From: Telopea speciosissima
Lineage: Eukaryota > Streptophyta > Magnoliopsida > Proteales > Proteaceae
NCBI RefSeq assembly: GCF_018873765.1
Contig: NC_057923.1
Span: 60,940,593 to 61,004,592 of the forward strand
Direction of reading: 5' to 3'
Length of the DNA stretch: 64,000 nt
The notes under the pieces: model-generated
Databases searched by the model: none
What the model was told of the DNA's origin: nothing
The model's input: the letters and a program-made list of their open reading frames with translations, nothing else
Position numbers and translations under genes: made by a program
In this document: one piece after another, positions 50,298 through 62,003 of the stretch
How positions within the stretch are numbered: position 1 is the stretch's first letter
Layout: the number at the start of each line of letters is the position of its first letter

Positions 50298-51111
50298 TAA
50301 GGGTGTCAATTAGTAACCAGTAACCAAATATCGGATCTGGATCTAGACCGAATAACCAGATTCGATCCGAACCGAATTTAATATGATTTAGTCTTGGATC
50401 TAAAAGTGTCTTTATAATTCGATTCGGATCAGATTTGAACCTACCCACCACCTATCCGACGAATATAACCGAATCTGAAATGAATACTCATCTTAAACTT
50501 TGACCTCTTTTTGGGCTCTTTAATCTACTGAATGTGATGGTTTATAGAACCTTTGTGGGTGGTTTTTTACAAGTTTCTTATGGAGAAGCAAACATTGATC
50601 TAGAAGTGTATTGTGTTTCATTTTATTTAGTGTTTACTCTTCTACTCATTTGAAATAGTTGCTTGATTGAGGATTTAATAATAAAAAAATTTAGGACTTT
50701 TCATGAATTAATAGTTGTAATAAAACTTGAAAATTGTCTCACTTTTGGGCGAATCTATTCCAATTAGATTAATATTCTTTTTCAATTAAAATATTCTATC
50801 AATATTTCTTTTAATTAAGCAAATCATATATTTGGATCTCAAACTTTTGCTTTGCTTTGTCTCCTGAATATCAAAACTGAACAAGAACCGAATGACATAA
50901 TCGAATTTAAATTGAATATAATAACCAGATAAGAACCAAGTACAAGAATCAGATTGTAACAACATTCGAATCGAACCGTCCAGGATTGGTTAGGGTATTC
51001 AATTCTAGAACTGCTCGGAGACTTGGTCCGGATCTGTATCCCATTGCCATTGCTTGGAATCGAACCGGATCCAAACTGAATACCCGATTTTGTACCCAAT
51101 TGACACCCTTA
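50298..51111. mobile_element. hAT element (814 bp) with perfect 8-bp duplication
   Basis: Left end TAAGGGTGTCAATTAG; reverse complement of the right end TAAGGGTGTCAATTGG. The 8-bp repeat AGACTAGG flanks it exactly (50290-50297 and 51112-51119). Ends are rich in CCGAAT/GGATC words, with an AT-rich middle. It split a region of GGGARAA-family MITE sequence. Confidence 0.8.
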
Positions 51112-51338
51112 AGACTAGGAAGCGTTGGTAAAAACCGCTACCTGATTACGTGTGACTCCTGCACCTTGACACATGACCGTCATATCTTCAAGGATTTTTG
51201 TTTTTCTATGGGATGCGATGATCATTTCACGTGGTTTTGTGTCTAAGCATAGGAGCCACGCGCTACACAAGACTAAGTAGAGTTCTTTTCCTATATATAT
51301 ATAACTCAAAAAGGCAGCCTTACGTATTAGTACAAGGG

Positions 51339-51499
51339 ATTTTGATCCTCTACGACAGGGCAGTCGAGTAGCCATTGTGCTGCTCAAACCCATGTAAGGG
51401 CAAAATGACCACCATACGCACTATCCGAGCACCCTACCCATGTGACCATGTGAGGTCGCACAATGGCCACTCTGCTGCCCTGTCGTAGAAGATCCAAAT
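51339..51499. mobile_element. MITE with inverted ends around CTACGACAGGGCAG
   Basis: Left arm TGATCCTCTACGACAGGGC; reverse complement of the right arm TGGATCTTCTACGACAGGGC. GCCATTGTGC and GCACAATGGC extend the pairing further in. The target duplication was not resolved. Confidence 0.5.
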
Positions 51500-51876
51500 T
51501 GCAGTACCAGACGGCGGAGAGTTAAGAGTTAGAACAATGTTCACCAATTCTTCCATAAATATCTTGTTCCTTCATAAATTGATAAAGCTTTTGAATTGGA
51601 GTTTCAATCAAAACATTAAAAATGAAAGTGTTTTGTCGCCTCTCCAAGGTAGCATTCCCCACCATGTTCGTGTGGGGGCAATGGTATAATTCATCTACCA
51701 ACCACATGCTGCGATTTCATTCAAGATTATAAACACAAGCAGCTTACTTAAGGGAATTCTTCATCTTTGAGGCAGTAGAAAGAAAAATACGGAGAATTTA
51801 CATGCATCTCCCTTGAGATAAAGTTTAATTACAGTTCCATATCTTCCCTGCTTTTCAAAATAATTAGTAAGTAAAC

Positions 51877-52668
51877 TAGAGAAGTCGACGGATATTCAAA
51901 AATTCATATTCGATTCACGTTCATATTCGTTTAAGAGAATCTGAATCCGTCTGAAACTAATTGGATACGAATATGATAATTCTTCTATTCGATCGATTAT
52001 TATCTGATTCATTTAGCAATTCAACGGTAATAAAATATTTAAAATATATCTCCCATCTATCCTTTTAAGTTACCTTATTAGATTATGTTATCTTATTTTT
52101 ACAATGGGAAAAGGTTCTCTGTCCGGGAGTGTGACTTACGCCAGCACTCCCATGAGTCTCTCTCTCTCCTACCCATGTGAAAAGACACCTTTACCCCCTT
52201 GTTTTAAGGAGGAGAGAGATAGACACATGAGAATGCTAACGTAGGCCACTCTATCGTACAGAAAACTGCTTCCCTTTTACAATTTTATAAGTTTAGATAA
52301 TCTGATTCTTTGTTTTCATGCAATATGATATATGAAATCACATATTTATGTGAGAAAATCAAAGACTAAGAAGAGTAGAAAAAAGGGTAGTTGTTGAACT
52401 CTAAAAGAAATGGTAGTTGTAGAACTCTCACTCTCAACCCTAACCCTCATCATAAAAACAATAAAAATGTCAATAAATAGTCAAAACTTCATATTTGATT
52501 CGTGTTCATATCCATTTAAGAAAATTCATATTTAAAAAATCACTATCTGGATAATTATCCGAATTCGTCTGAAAACCAATAAGATATTAACCGAATCCAC
52601 CCTAATATAACAGGTACAAATATGATAATGCCACTATCCGAATTGAATTCAATCCGATTACATCTCTA
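51877..52668. mobile_element. hAT-like element (792 bp) with a nested MITE
   Basis: Left end TAGAGAAGTCGACGGAT; reverse complement of the right end TAGAGATGTAATCGGAT. Flanks AAGTAAAC (51869-51876) and AAATAAAC (52669-52676) match at 7 of 8 positions. Interior words TTCATATTCG and CCGAATTC occur in both halves. A MITE (52106-52274) was inserted later. Confidence 0.65.
52106..52274. mobile_element. MITE, GGGARAA family, with perfect 9-bp duplication
   Basis: Left end GGGAAAAGGTTCTCTGTCCG; reverse complement of the right end GGGAAGCAGTTTTCTGTACG. TTTTACAAT flanks it exactly (52097-52105 and 52275-52283). The best-preserved copy in the window. Confidence 0.75.
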
Positions 52669-53051
52669 AAATAAACCCACTCTCACGTTGAACCCTCCCC
52701 CCTAAAATTATTACATTCTCATTTTCACTGTAATTTGTCCATATGCATTCAGTCGCCCCTCTGAACTCCGATATCTAAATTCCATCCATAAATGCGGTGG
52801 TCACGGACCACGGATTCACGATATTCCACATGCAACTGGGGACCGCTCCTCTCCCATTTCCATACCAGTACGGCAGCGCCTTATATTCATTCTCCATTTT
52901 CCACCCTTCCTGGGATTATATTTCTATTCACATGCCGAGTCGCATCGAGGTAACGAGTTTACCATACGACGGGTCCTACGCATGTTATTTGGCCACCCAT
53001 CTTCTCTCGTCCACTGATCCTCCAGACTTTCCCACCAAGAATCAACTATTT

Positions 53052-54908
53052 TTAAGTGATGCTGTGTTGTGATGGCGCACAGAGAGTGTTGAGTATGACA
53101 TGGCCTAACATTAGATCAACAAAATAATGATGCCCTACCTCACCGTCCCTCCACTTAGCCTTCAAGGGAGCCTTACCGTAATGCACTCCGTCATTGCAAC
53201 GGTTATCGTAGTGCCACGCGTACGTCATATCGAAATCGTCGATCACCCCTGACACGATCCCCACGCGCTTCATCTTCTCCAACAACACTCCATTGAACGC
53301 CTCCATCTTATTGGGATTAAACATTAACCTCCTCGCATATCCACCGGTGGCGATCGTCGATCGATACAACACTTCCGGCAACCGTTTCCCCCTCCGACTC
53401 ACCCCTTCCAACACTTCTTTCCAGAAGATCGCCGCCTGCTCCGCTCCCACCGAGAACTGTCTTATGTTCTTGAAGTGGACACCGTCGTGGAGTCCGGAGT
53501 TAAAGATTACTGTGTCAGGTACCCTTTCTTCGGAGATGAAGTACTGCTTCACTAGATTTCGGAACCCTTCGTCTCGGAGGGAATCCAAACCCTCGTAATT
53601 CTGAGTTTCGTTCCAATGCCCGTTGAAGATGCTAGTGATTCGAACCGTCTGACTCGTGTTCCTTGGGTTCGTGAAGTTGTTATCGAATCGTCTCGGGATC
53701 GTTTTGATTTCGGGCAAGTCCAGTATAAAATTCAGAAGGTTTCGTATCGTGTCCACATGGTTGGAGTCGCCCCAGAAGAATATCCATCGTTTCTGCAGGC
53801 ATTCCCATGCCAGGTCTGCAGAGAATATCCGAAACGAGCAGTGGCTCGAATAAACCCAACCATTGCTCTCTAGCGAACCTAAAGAACCCTCACACCAGGG
53901 CTTCTGGCATGGGAAATCGGGTTTCAGGCACCGATACCGACCATCGTCGCTTATCTCGCAATCTTCATTCTTCGCGAGTCGAGTCCACCTCCCGGACCAG
54001 ATGTCCCTGGCGAAGTCAGATTTCTCACAGATTTTTAGTTCAGGCAGTTTGACATTGCTTCTGAAGAACCTGATAGGAATTCGGCGGAGCTCTCTCTGGT
54101 AGGCGAACCGTTCCGGCGAGAATTTCAGACCCTCAAAGTGTCGGAATAGGAGGACAACGGTTAGGTTATACTCACCGGAGAAGTTAGGGTGAACTTGAAG
54201 GGACATAGAATAAGAGCCATTGCCAAGGTCCTTCAAAGGCGGTCGAGATTTCCAGAGCTCGCCGGAGAGGTCGGTCTCAAAGTAATCCCCACCCAAGCAG
54301 CGTGGATTTCCCCTCCCATCGACGGCCTGAATAACGAATCTGTGAATGTCTCCGGCAGAGAGTGTAACTGGGTTCCTGTCATCTAGACCTGGGATTCTGA
54401 TGTCCTCCGTCATGGAATCACGACAGGGTTCACCACCCGGAGCTAACCATCTAGATAGCAGATTCGATGTGAAGTTTGGCTCCAATTTGACGGAAATCCA
54501 ACCAAGAGTAGGCATTCTCGGTGCTCTGTTCAAACTCTGGTGATGTCTATGGATGGAGCGAGTCACATTCCGAGAGGAACCGTGTTCTGATCGAGTAATA
54601 TTCACCGACGAATGGAAGCTCTGCTGGGAGTTACTCTGAGTAAGAATTTGTTGGTTCTTTGTCACATTGACTGGACTGTGGAAGGTGTAGTCGGTCAGGT
54701 TAACGGAGCTTTGAAGCTTGAGAGCCAAATAATCTCTCCGGTTCCGCCATGCCTTGAAGCTGTATTTGATAGTGGATGCATCGATGCTCCAAATAAACAG
54801 CATTCCCAGGAAAGCAGCCGCTGTTAGTATCGGGAAACGAATCGGAAACCATGAGTTTGGCCGGAAAACCACTGGGCTGGAGACGGAAATTGCTCCTTTT
54901 TCCGGCAT
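53052..54908 (-). CDS. NXPE-like type II membrane protein (618 aa)
   Basis: A single coding exon. ATG at 54908 follows a TCGCAG that looks like a splice acceptor, so a 5' UTR intron is likely. A short cytoplasmic N-terminus (1-21) and one membrane helix (about 22-42, FPILTAAAFLGMLFIW) suggest a Golgi or secretory membrane protein facing the lumen. Many N-glycosylation sequons (NLT, NVT, NFS) fit this. The middle (about 165-300) has a filamin-like Ig fold pattern (VIQAVDGRGNPRCLGGDYFE, GNGSYSMSLQVHPNFSGEYN). The C-terminal half resembles the NXPE/PC-esterase fold, with a GDS block (FWGDSNHVDT, about 378) and a late DGVHYG (about 570) that could be the Asp-His pair. Family members are thought to act as acyltransferases or esterases on glycans, but substrates are unknown for this plant branch. 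The length appears complete. Confidence 0.85.
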   Translation of the reverse strand: MPEKGAISVSSPVVFRPNSWFPIRFPILTAAAFLGMLFIWSIDASTIKYSFKAWRNRRDYLALKLQSSVNLTDYTFHSPVNVTKNQQILTQSNSQQSFHSSVNITRSEHGSSRNVTRSIHRHHQSLNRAPRMPTLGWISVKLEPNFTSNLLSRWLAPGGEPCRDSMTEDIRIPGLDDRNPVTLSAGDIHRFVIQAVDGRGNPRCLGGDYFETDLSGELWKSRPPLKDLGNGSYSMSLQVHPNFSGEYNLTVVLLFRHFEGLKFSPERFAYQRELRRIPIRFFRSNVKLPELKICEKSDFARDIWSGRWTRLAKNEDCEISDDGRYRCLKPDFPCQKPWCEGSLGSLESNGWVYSSHCSFRIFSADLAWECLQKRWIFFWGDSNHVDTIRNLLNFILDLPEIKTIPRRFDNNFTNPRNTSQTVRITSIFNGHWNETQNYEGLDSLRDEGFRNLVKQYFISEERVPDTVIFNSGLHDGVHFKNIRQFSVGAEQAAIFWKEVLEGVSRRGKRLPEVLYRSTIATGGYARRLMFNPNKMEAFNGVLLEKMKRVGIVSGVIDDFDMTYAWHYDNRCNDGVHYGKAPLKAKWRDGEVGHHYFVDLMLGHVILNTLCAPSQHSIT

Positions 54909-56043
54909 CTGCGATACAGCAACAAAGAGAAATCATTAAAAGACAACATAAAAAAACAAAAATTCTACCCAATCCTTGCTTCAAATATTTCCTTCAGTGT
55001 CTGACTATAAATAACTATTTCTAAATTTTGTTATTGTCCAACTTTTTTGCGTCTTTCATTGGAAAAAATAAAAACCCGTGAAACATTGAATCTAGCAATA
55101 AAAATTGTACAGTTGTGGAGAGGGTTGATGGAGAAGATAAAGAGAAAGGAAAAACTCACTCTGCTTCTATTCGCTTCAACCAACGAGCCTTTCCGCGAGT
55201 TCTTTTAAAAAAAACAAAAGCTTGAGCGTGGGATCTTCCGAGCTGTGAGTCACAAGCAGGAAAAAGCAAGAACCTATTCCGCTATTCGCCTTTCTAGTCT
55301 CTTGTTTTCTTTTGCAGTTGAAAGAGCTTTTGGAGTCGCATTTGAAGAACTAACTTCTCTTTCTCCATTAGGAATGCAATAGAAAACCAGAAAAGAGATG
55401 GAAAAATTGCTTTCTCAGCATGTGAAACTTTAGCTCCCTACAGCTTCGATTTCGACTCCTTTTCTCCGGCAAACTTTGGCAGTGGAGGCTGTGGCCTCTC
55501 TCTCTCTCTCTCTCACAAGTCTTATGCTTCAAGCTATGAAGATAAACTGCGACAAATGGCCAAGGGAAAGGCGAGGGTGACGAGAAAGAAAGACAAGCAA
55601 GATCATACGGTTCAGGGAGCATCCAATTCATATTCACATCTGTTCTGTTTCCCAAAATGACCTCGCCTAATTGCTAGAATGACAGGTATGGCATACAGAA
55701 GTGAACAAGTGTAATCGGTGACTACTGACACGCGCCGGGTGGCGGGGACAGGATTTCGACTCTCGAGTCTCGAGGCGATTGGGCTAAATTGGAAATGGCC
55801 AGAAAAAGAAAAAAAAAAAACCAAACCCCTGATCGTCTCCGACAGAACGCGACATATTGCCACCTGGAATTATTAGTTTTCGTAAGGATCTGTACCGTCC
55901 GGTGAAGGCGGCGTTATTAACGCCGTTACTTAAAAATCGACGATTCCAGAAGGAATAATGATCGACGATTTGAGAACGAGTTATAATGTTCTTAAGAACA
56001 TCGCCAGAGTTGCAAGTATGTGGCACTCTTTAGTTAGTAGTTA

Positions 56044-56097
56044 GGAACTCTATAATTAATTTTTACCAAAAAAAAAAAAAGGAACTCTATAATTAAT
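56044..56097 (+). repeat. Tail-only insertion with perfect 17-bp duplication
   Basis: GGAACTCTATAATTAAT occurs at 56044-56060 and 56081-56097 without mismatch. Only TTTTACC plus 13 A lies between. This is the clearest example of an insertion consisting of a retrotransposon tail alone. Confidence 0.65.
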
Positions 56098-56191
56098 AGG
56101 ATTTTCTTATTCACATTCATAAAAGTGTCAAATAAATTGTTATTTGATTTTTGGGTAAAAGAAGGGTACCAGGCTGCATGGCACCCGCCCC

Positions 56192-56397
56192 CATGTTTTG
56201 AGGTATCGGTCTAGACCAATCCCGATATCGATTCGATCCAGTTGTACGGATATGGGTAAAAATCTTAAAAAATAAGTTTTTTTTTTAAAAAATAAGAAAA
56301 TAGGGACAAAAGTGTCATATTTGCCCGAGTTTGGGCGATTTCGATCCGTATCAACCGATCCGATCCGATCCAGTCGATACTGAGATCACGAACCATG
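56192..56397. mobile_element. CATRGTT element (206 bp), inverted relative to the 7-kb copy
   Basis: It starts CATGTTTTGAGGTATCGG and ends GAGATCACGAACCATG. Flanks CCCGCCCC and CCTGCCTC match at 6 of 8 positions. The interior (CGATCCGATCC words, and TGTCATATTTGCCCGAG) is clearly the same subfamily as 7035-7283. It interrupts a GGGARAA-type MITE remnant. Confidence 0.65.
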
Positions 56398-57894
56398 CCT
56401 GCCTCAGACTTAGGAAGGGAAAAATGAAGGCTCTCGTTGCCTGTGAAATGACACTTTCCACCTCTATTAGATGTTTCTACGCATGCTTTCATTGGCCTCG
56501 TGCTATTACAAAGGTCACAAAACTATGTAGCAATTCTTTCTTTTTATTTTTTTCTCTGTGCATAAAACACTTTTTGCCCCTTTTGGGTAAAACATAATTT
56601 CACATGTATATTCCAATAACAGGTGAAACAATGATAACTCTTGAAGATGGCGTAATGATAAATCACTTCAAATAATTTTAAAAAACAAATTTTTAATCTC
56701 AATTTAAAGAATTTTAAAGAATAAGACAAGGAACAATAGAATAACGTTACATAAAGGATTTTTAAACATACAATGGGAGATCTGATTGGTCCTTACTAAT
56801 GGAATCAATCCTAAAAACCCTAGAATTAGTCCTTCAAATTTGAAAATCTAGCAATCTAATCCCAAAAACATTAGAATCGATTATTCTGAACAATCAAAAT
56901 CAAGATTAATCAACGATCAAGTCCTATCTGAATCAGTCAATTCAACTGATTTAATTCCTATAGAAATGTCATTTAAACAATTTCATAGTTAATTAGGTAA
57001 ACCTAGTCTCTCATCCTATGGTAGAAATTTTTATTGATTTTAAATGATTTTTGATAAAACTATGAATGGTAAAATGTGATTGCGTTACCTTGATGGCAAT
57101 CTGTCCTCAATGACGAATCTATACAAAACTAATTTCCTAATATGGGTTATCAAACTATAGAATGTACAAACAAATGGATTACAATCTAAATGTACAGCTA
57201 TGAACACTTGTGCATAAAGTGTCATGTTAACAAATTTATAAAAAAACCAAAAATAAAAGATTAAAAAATACTAGAATATATTCCCTTTGGTATTTCTTTG
57301 GTTTTGGTTTTCCACAATGATTGCATATTTGTTAGGAGGGGAGGTGGGGAGGGGTGGTGGGGCGGCGGTGGGAATAGTGAATAAGGAGAGGGTATTAGAG
57401 GTAATTTGGGGATTTTAAAATACCAAGAAAGGAGGAGAATTGAAACTTTCCTTTTATAGGGAATCAGAAAAGAACTTTAGAATAAAAAACTTAAAATAAT
57501 AAATGTAGGGCTGAGTAAGAAATAAAATCTCCCTAGGTTAATTAATTAATTATACGCGGAAGTAACCAAACGAGGCACCTACTTTGAGCCAATTAATCAG
57601 ACTGCATGGCAATTACGGAGTGTATGGTCTTTCATTAATTCCCTCTTAATCACATCACAGAGGCCCCCATTGAGAGGAACAATGATGAATGACCACCCAC
57701 TTCTTACGCTCCATTAATTAGTCTTTGGATTCCAATCACACAAATCTATTCCTTGAAGGCCTCATCATAATTCATGATTTCAACATGAATTCATCATCAT
57801 ACTCCAATTTAAGACCACGTGGTCTGTCAATTCTGAACCGATTTAACCATCTTGGATTCCCTCACCTTATAAATTGGTTTTAGGGATAATTTCT

Positions 57895-58003
57895 CTCATC
57901 TTTTTAACAACCAGGAGGAGTCTAGGAGGCTCGAACTCGAAACCTCTTGATGAGAATGGACATGAAACACCATCACCAATTGCGTTAGACAATTATTGTT
58001 AAA
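57895..58003 (-). mobile_element. tRNA-derived SINE head, minus strand
   Basis: On the minus strand it reads TAACGCAATTGGTGATGG (A-box-like), then about 30 bases later GGTTTCGAGTTCGAGCC (B-box-like). Same family as 2600-2726. Confidence 0.45.
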
Positions 58004-59255
58004 CAATATTTATAACCACTTGAGATCATCCATATCAATGGTATCAAGCAGCGTAGTAGTGTCTAATGTTGGCGGATCAGATCGATTCCAATCAATCTAG
58101 ATCAAAATCTCTAGAGACTAATCCGATCATTGGTTCGGATACCTTAAACCATAGGTGTTAGACAATTAACTTTCCTCATAGAAGATACCACATGTTAGAA
58201 TAGTTTGATCCAAATAGAGACAAAACTATAAAAACCAGGATCTCCAGAGGGCATTCAAGAACACAATCAAACAAATAATAGAGAATTAGAGATAGAACCA
58301 CTTACCTTGTTTCGAATCAATAGTGATGATAATCGCAACGGAAAATAAAGATCAATGTGTTCCCCTTTTATTCCCAAAGATAACTGGCTTGATGAGAATA
58401 CCGTATGCACATGGACGATCAATACTGAATATCTCCTACTCTTTCCAGAATGCACTCCTCAACGAAGATTGAGAATTAATAGCTCTGATGGGTAGAGGGG
58501 GCACCTAGTTCTCTTTATATAGTAATTCCTATAGGGTCTCACTCATCATAATCCCAATAGGAATCTATCTGCCCACACTAAAGCCAGTCCACATAGGACT
58601 CCTAATACAATTCAATGACCCCTTTTATTAGACCAAAACTCTAATTAGCCTTGATTTAAGATATTTAATATTAATCTATATAGTATTAAAATATTAATCT
58701 CAACAGGATTAAAATTCTAACATGGGTTACCATTGTGGAAGATATACAAGATTTCCTGTGTTTCTAAACCTCCTGGCTCCTGTATTCTTAATGTAGTTTG
58801 CTTTGGATTATTGATTCCTCCATGATTTCCTTTGATAGCTTCCAGCTTTTACCATTCCCTAATACTAATAGCAATTATTTATGTGGACTTGGGGGGTTTG
58901 GGGGTTAATGCGTAACCAACTACTTACTACTAACACTAGTTGGGATAAGACAGCTTTTCTTAGTGAGCCAAAAGTCGGAATTAGTGGATGGTGGTGGGTA
59001 CAGAAGGGTTCAAGAGTGGGAAAGCCATGACATTGCCATAAAGAATCCAGGTATCAAAGAATAAAGATAGAGAGGTTAATGGAGAGTTGAGAATTGAGAT
59101 TGGACAGTTTTTCTTTCTGTCACACAACAATGGAGTTCAACAGTGGGACTCTGGGTCCCATTACGGTTTTAAGAATCGGGAATTAGATCGGTGAATTGAT
59201 TGATTCGGATTGAAATTAATATGATTGATTTCGATTTTTCTTCCACAGGCGATTC

Positions 59256-59848
59256 ACATTGAAGAACCTTAAAAATTTCTTATTTTTGGATTTGAAGATC
59301 AATTCTAGAATTCTTAAGTTCCAATTCGAGTTGATTCCAATCTGATCTAGATCAAAATTGGTAATAACCGATTCCATGTTTTAAAAGCCTGGGTCCCATT
59401 CCATCTAAGACAACCTTTGGTATGCATTCTAGGTCAATGTCGCATTCTCGGATGATAAAAATAAATTTTATCATCCAAGAATGCGAAATCGACTTATAAT
59501 GCATTTCAAGAATGCATACCAAACATAACCTAGGAATATCTATTACATCCTCAATTCCTGGCCTCCACCCCCACCTCCCAACACCTTTTCTTTATGTCAC
59601 ATTGAAGAACCTTAAAAAGTTCCTATTTTTGGATTTGAAGATCAATTCTAGAATTCTTAAGTACCAGTTCGAGTTGATTCCAATCCGATCTGGATCACAA
59701 TGATAAAAATAATTTTTATCATTCAAGAATGCAAAATCGAATTAGAATGCATTTCAAGAATGCATACCAAACATAGCCTACGAATATCTATTACATCCTC
59801 AATTCCTGGCCTCCACCCCCACCTCCCAACACCTTTTCTTTATTTCAC
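59256..59848 (+). repeat. Tandem duplication of about 342 bp, second copy shorter
   Basis: Copy A 59256-59597 and copy B 59598-59848 both begin CACATTGAAGAACCTTAAA and end CCTCCCAACACCTTTTC. Copy B lacks about 90-110 bp, including one arm of the MITE at 59416-59523. Divergence is a few per cent. Confidence 0.75.
59416..59523. mobile_element. Hairpin MITE (TTTGGTATGCATTC ends)
   Basis: An almost continuous palindrome: TTTGGTATGCATTC at the left and GAATGCATACCAAA at the right, centred on GATAAAA/TTTTATC. A half copy persists in the second unit of the surrounding duplication. Confidence 0.7.
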
Positions 59849-60373
59849 ATTGTGACATTCATATGCAAGCTTCCATCGGCCATGGGACCCAACCACCATT
59901 CCTAAATTTATGAGATCTCTAGTATATACTTTATACAATAAGACAAACTAATAACTAGTGACGAGTTTTCCCTAGTTATTGACTTTGTGCAGCATCCACC
60001 ACAGTACCCTAAATCATCTGTGAGCCACATTCTAAAAAAGTTCTAGAAATGAAAAAAACAAAAGGGGGGGTTGGGGGTTGGGGAAGAAGTGTGCTCTGCT
60101 AGCTCCGACTTGTTAATACAAACAGATTTAAGATTTATGTATTGTGAAACAACTCCCATTCGAGAGATTTATAACCAAAAGCAAAAGAATCTATAGTAGG
60201 TTGCAAGGCATCTCAACTCAGGTTAGACTACAACAGGATAAGGAGGGGGAGGGGGTGGTAATAGCAACAAAAAAACAGTAGCAAATAACAATATTAACAT
60301 GGGGAAAAAAGAAAATGACACGCACAATTGGAGAGGGGTGGTGGTGGAGAAAAGATAAAGGGGTAAACTTATA

Positions 60374-61966
60374 TTAACTCCATGGGTCATCCCACCCTTT
60401 GGGTCCCTCTCTTTTCACAAAGCCTACAATGGCCTCTACTGCTTCTTTGACCCTGTTTGAGAGGGAATGGTTTCCCCATTCAATTTCAACTTTCTCTGCT
60501 CCACCCAAAGCTCTGCATAATCTGCACAGGACAACATCATCAGCCACATCTCCAAATCGCAAGACCAATCATGTTGGTGGCACAAGCAAAATCTACACGT
60601 TAACATGCAATTCAACAACATTTTCTTTCCAACCACTTGGGGTTATTATATGAATTTTATTTTAAGAACTTCACTCCATTGAGAGATTTATCGTAAGTCA
60701 AATCATACTGTCAGGTGGTTTTTCATTACTTTGACCGACAACAGTCTTTTAGGCATGAATTGCCAATAACATGGATGAAACTTTTCCTTCTTTTTCTACC
60801 TGCAATTGGGTATCCAATATATTACCAAAAAAAGAAAAAGAAATATTGGGTATCCAATATGAAACCAATTGGTGACAATAAGCACAGTTTGACTGAGGTA
60901 TGCACTAGTTAATTTCTACCATCTCCAGTTCTTGGTTCCAATAGTTTTAAAATAGAATACTTCCAGAAAATCAGGTGTTGTATTAAACCTATATAGACAG
61001 AGATTTTAAGAGGGTGGACCTCGGCACAACAGTAAGGTTGCTGGTTCGAGTAGGTGAACAACCTCTCTGCGAAGCTGGGGTAAGGCTGCATATATTATGA
61101 CCATCCCCAGACCCCGCAGTTCTGGGAGCCTCCTGCACTGGCTATGCCCTTTCTATGACATAGATTTTATGGATAAAATAAAAGCAAAGAATTCACTATA
61201 CCAATTTTCAGAGAAAATTATGTATATGTCACAATTGCATAATCATATTGGGGGAAGAATAGCTTGTACAAGTTCTAATTATCAATTAACTCTGCAAGTT
61301 TACACAAACAATGGAGCTTTCTTGAACATCTTGATGACTTTTTCACAGGGACATAAGATCTGCCAAATTCATGCGTGCATTTGGCGGTGGGAGGAATTTT
61401 CTTACCTGTCGACCAATGCTTTCTTATCAACATACTCAGGAACATTCTCATCAGCCATGGAAAAGATGACCTGCAGCAAAGACAAGCTAGGGTTTCACTT
61501 ACCTATTCATAAACCACTAACAACCACGGAATAAAATCTTAATCTTTTAATTTTTTTTGAGAAAAAAATTTAGCAAGATGGTGAACATTGTGGCCATTGG
61601 AAAACCAAGTGAATACTGAGAGGAACAGTATGCTCTTAAAAATTCTGTTTTGCATCCAACTTCATAGTAAAATTAAGGAGTCTCATTGCAGATGACTCAA
61701 ACAATGAAGAGGAAGAAACAACCTTAGAGGTTATGACAATTAATAAATACATTCCTACCTGACAAGGTGTATTTTCCATGTGCCCAAGTCTCATTCTCAG
61801 TTGGTCATCACTTAGATCTGAACTGAACATGTCATCATCACCCATGTAAGCACAAAGAGAATGATACCTACAAGGAAATCAATATTCAGCAATGACTACA
61901 AAGAATGGAAATTATGACAACAGAAAAGCAGAAATTTTCATGGTAGGTCATAGTAGCTAGTAGAAC

Positions 61967-62003
<37 letters not shown>

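Larger units (their letters stand above)
49825..53051. other. Gene-free stretch filled by two hAT elements and MITEs
   Basis: This lies upstream of the VTT gene and downstream of the NXPE gene. It contains hAT elements at 50298-51111 and 51877-52668, MITE remnants at about 50135-50290 and 51120-51285, a hairpin element at 51339-51499 and a nested MITE at 52106-52274. The few open frames here are short and repeat-derived. Confidence 0.6.
54909..60373. other. Gene-free stretch with mobile-element debris
   Basis: The first part (to about 55600) would be the NXPE 5' leader and promoter, with a (CT)n run at 55497-55514. Beyond it are a tail-only insertion (56044-56097), a CATRGTT element inside a MITE remnant (56192-56397), a minus-strand SINE (57895-58003) and a tandem duplication (59256-59848) with a hairpin MITE. 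Several AT-rich blocks with GATT/AATC words resemble eroded hAT interiors. No gene or RNA was recognised. Confidence 0.5.

Noticed and set aside
61005-61090. Possible tRNA gene (B-box-like GGTTCGAG)
   Set aside because: No cloverleaf can be drawn, and the downstream sequence matches an Au-like SINE.
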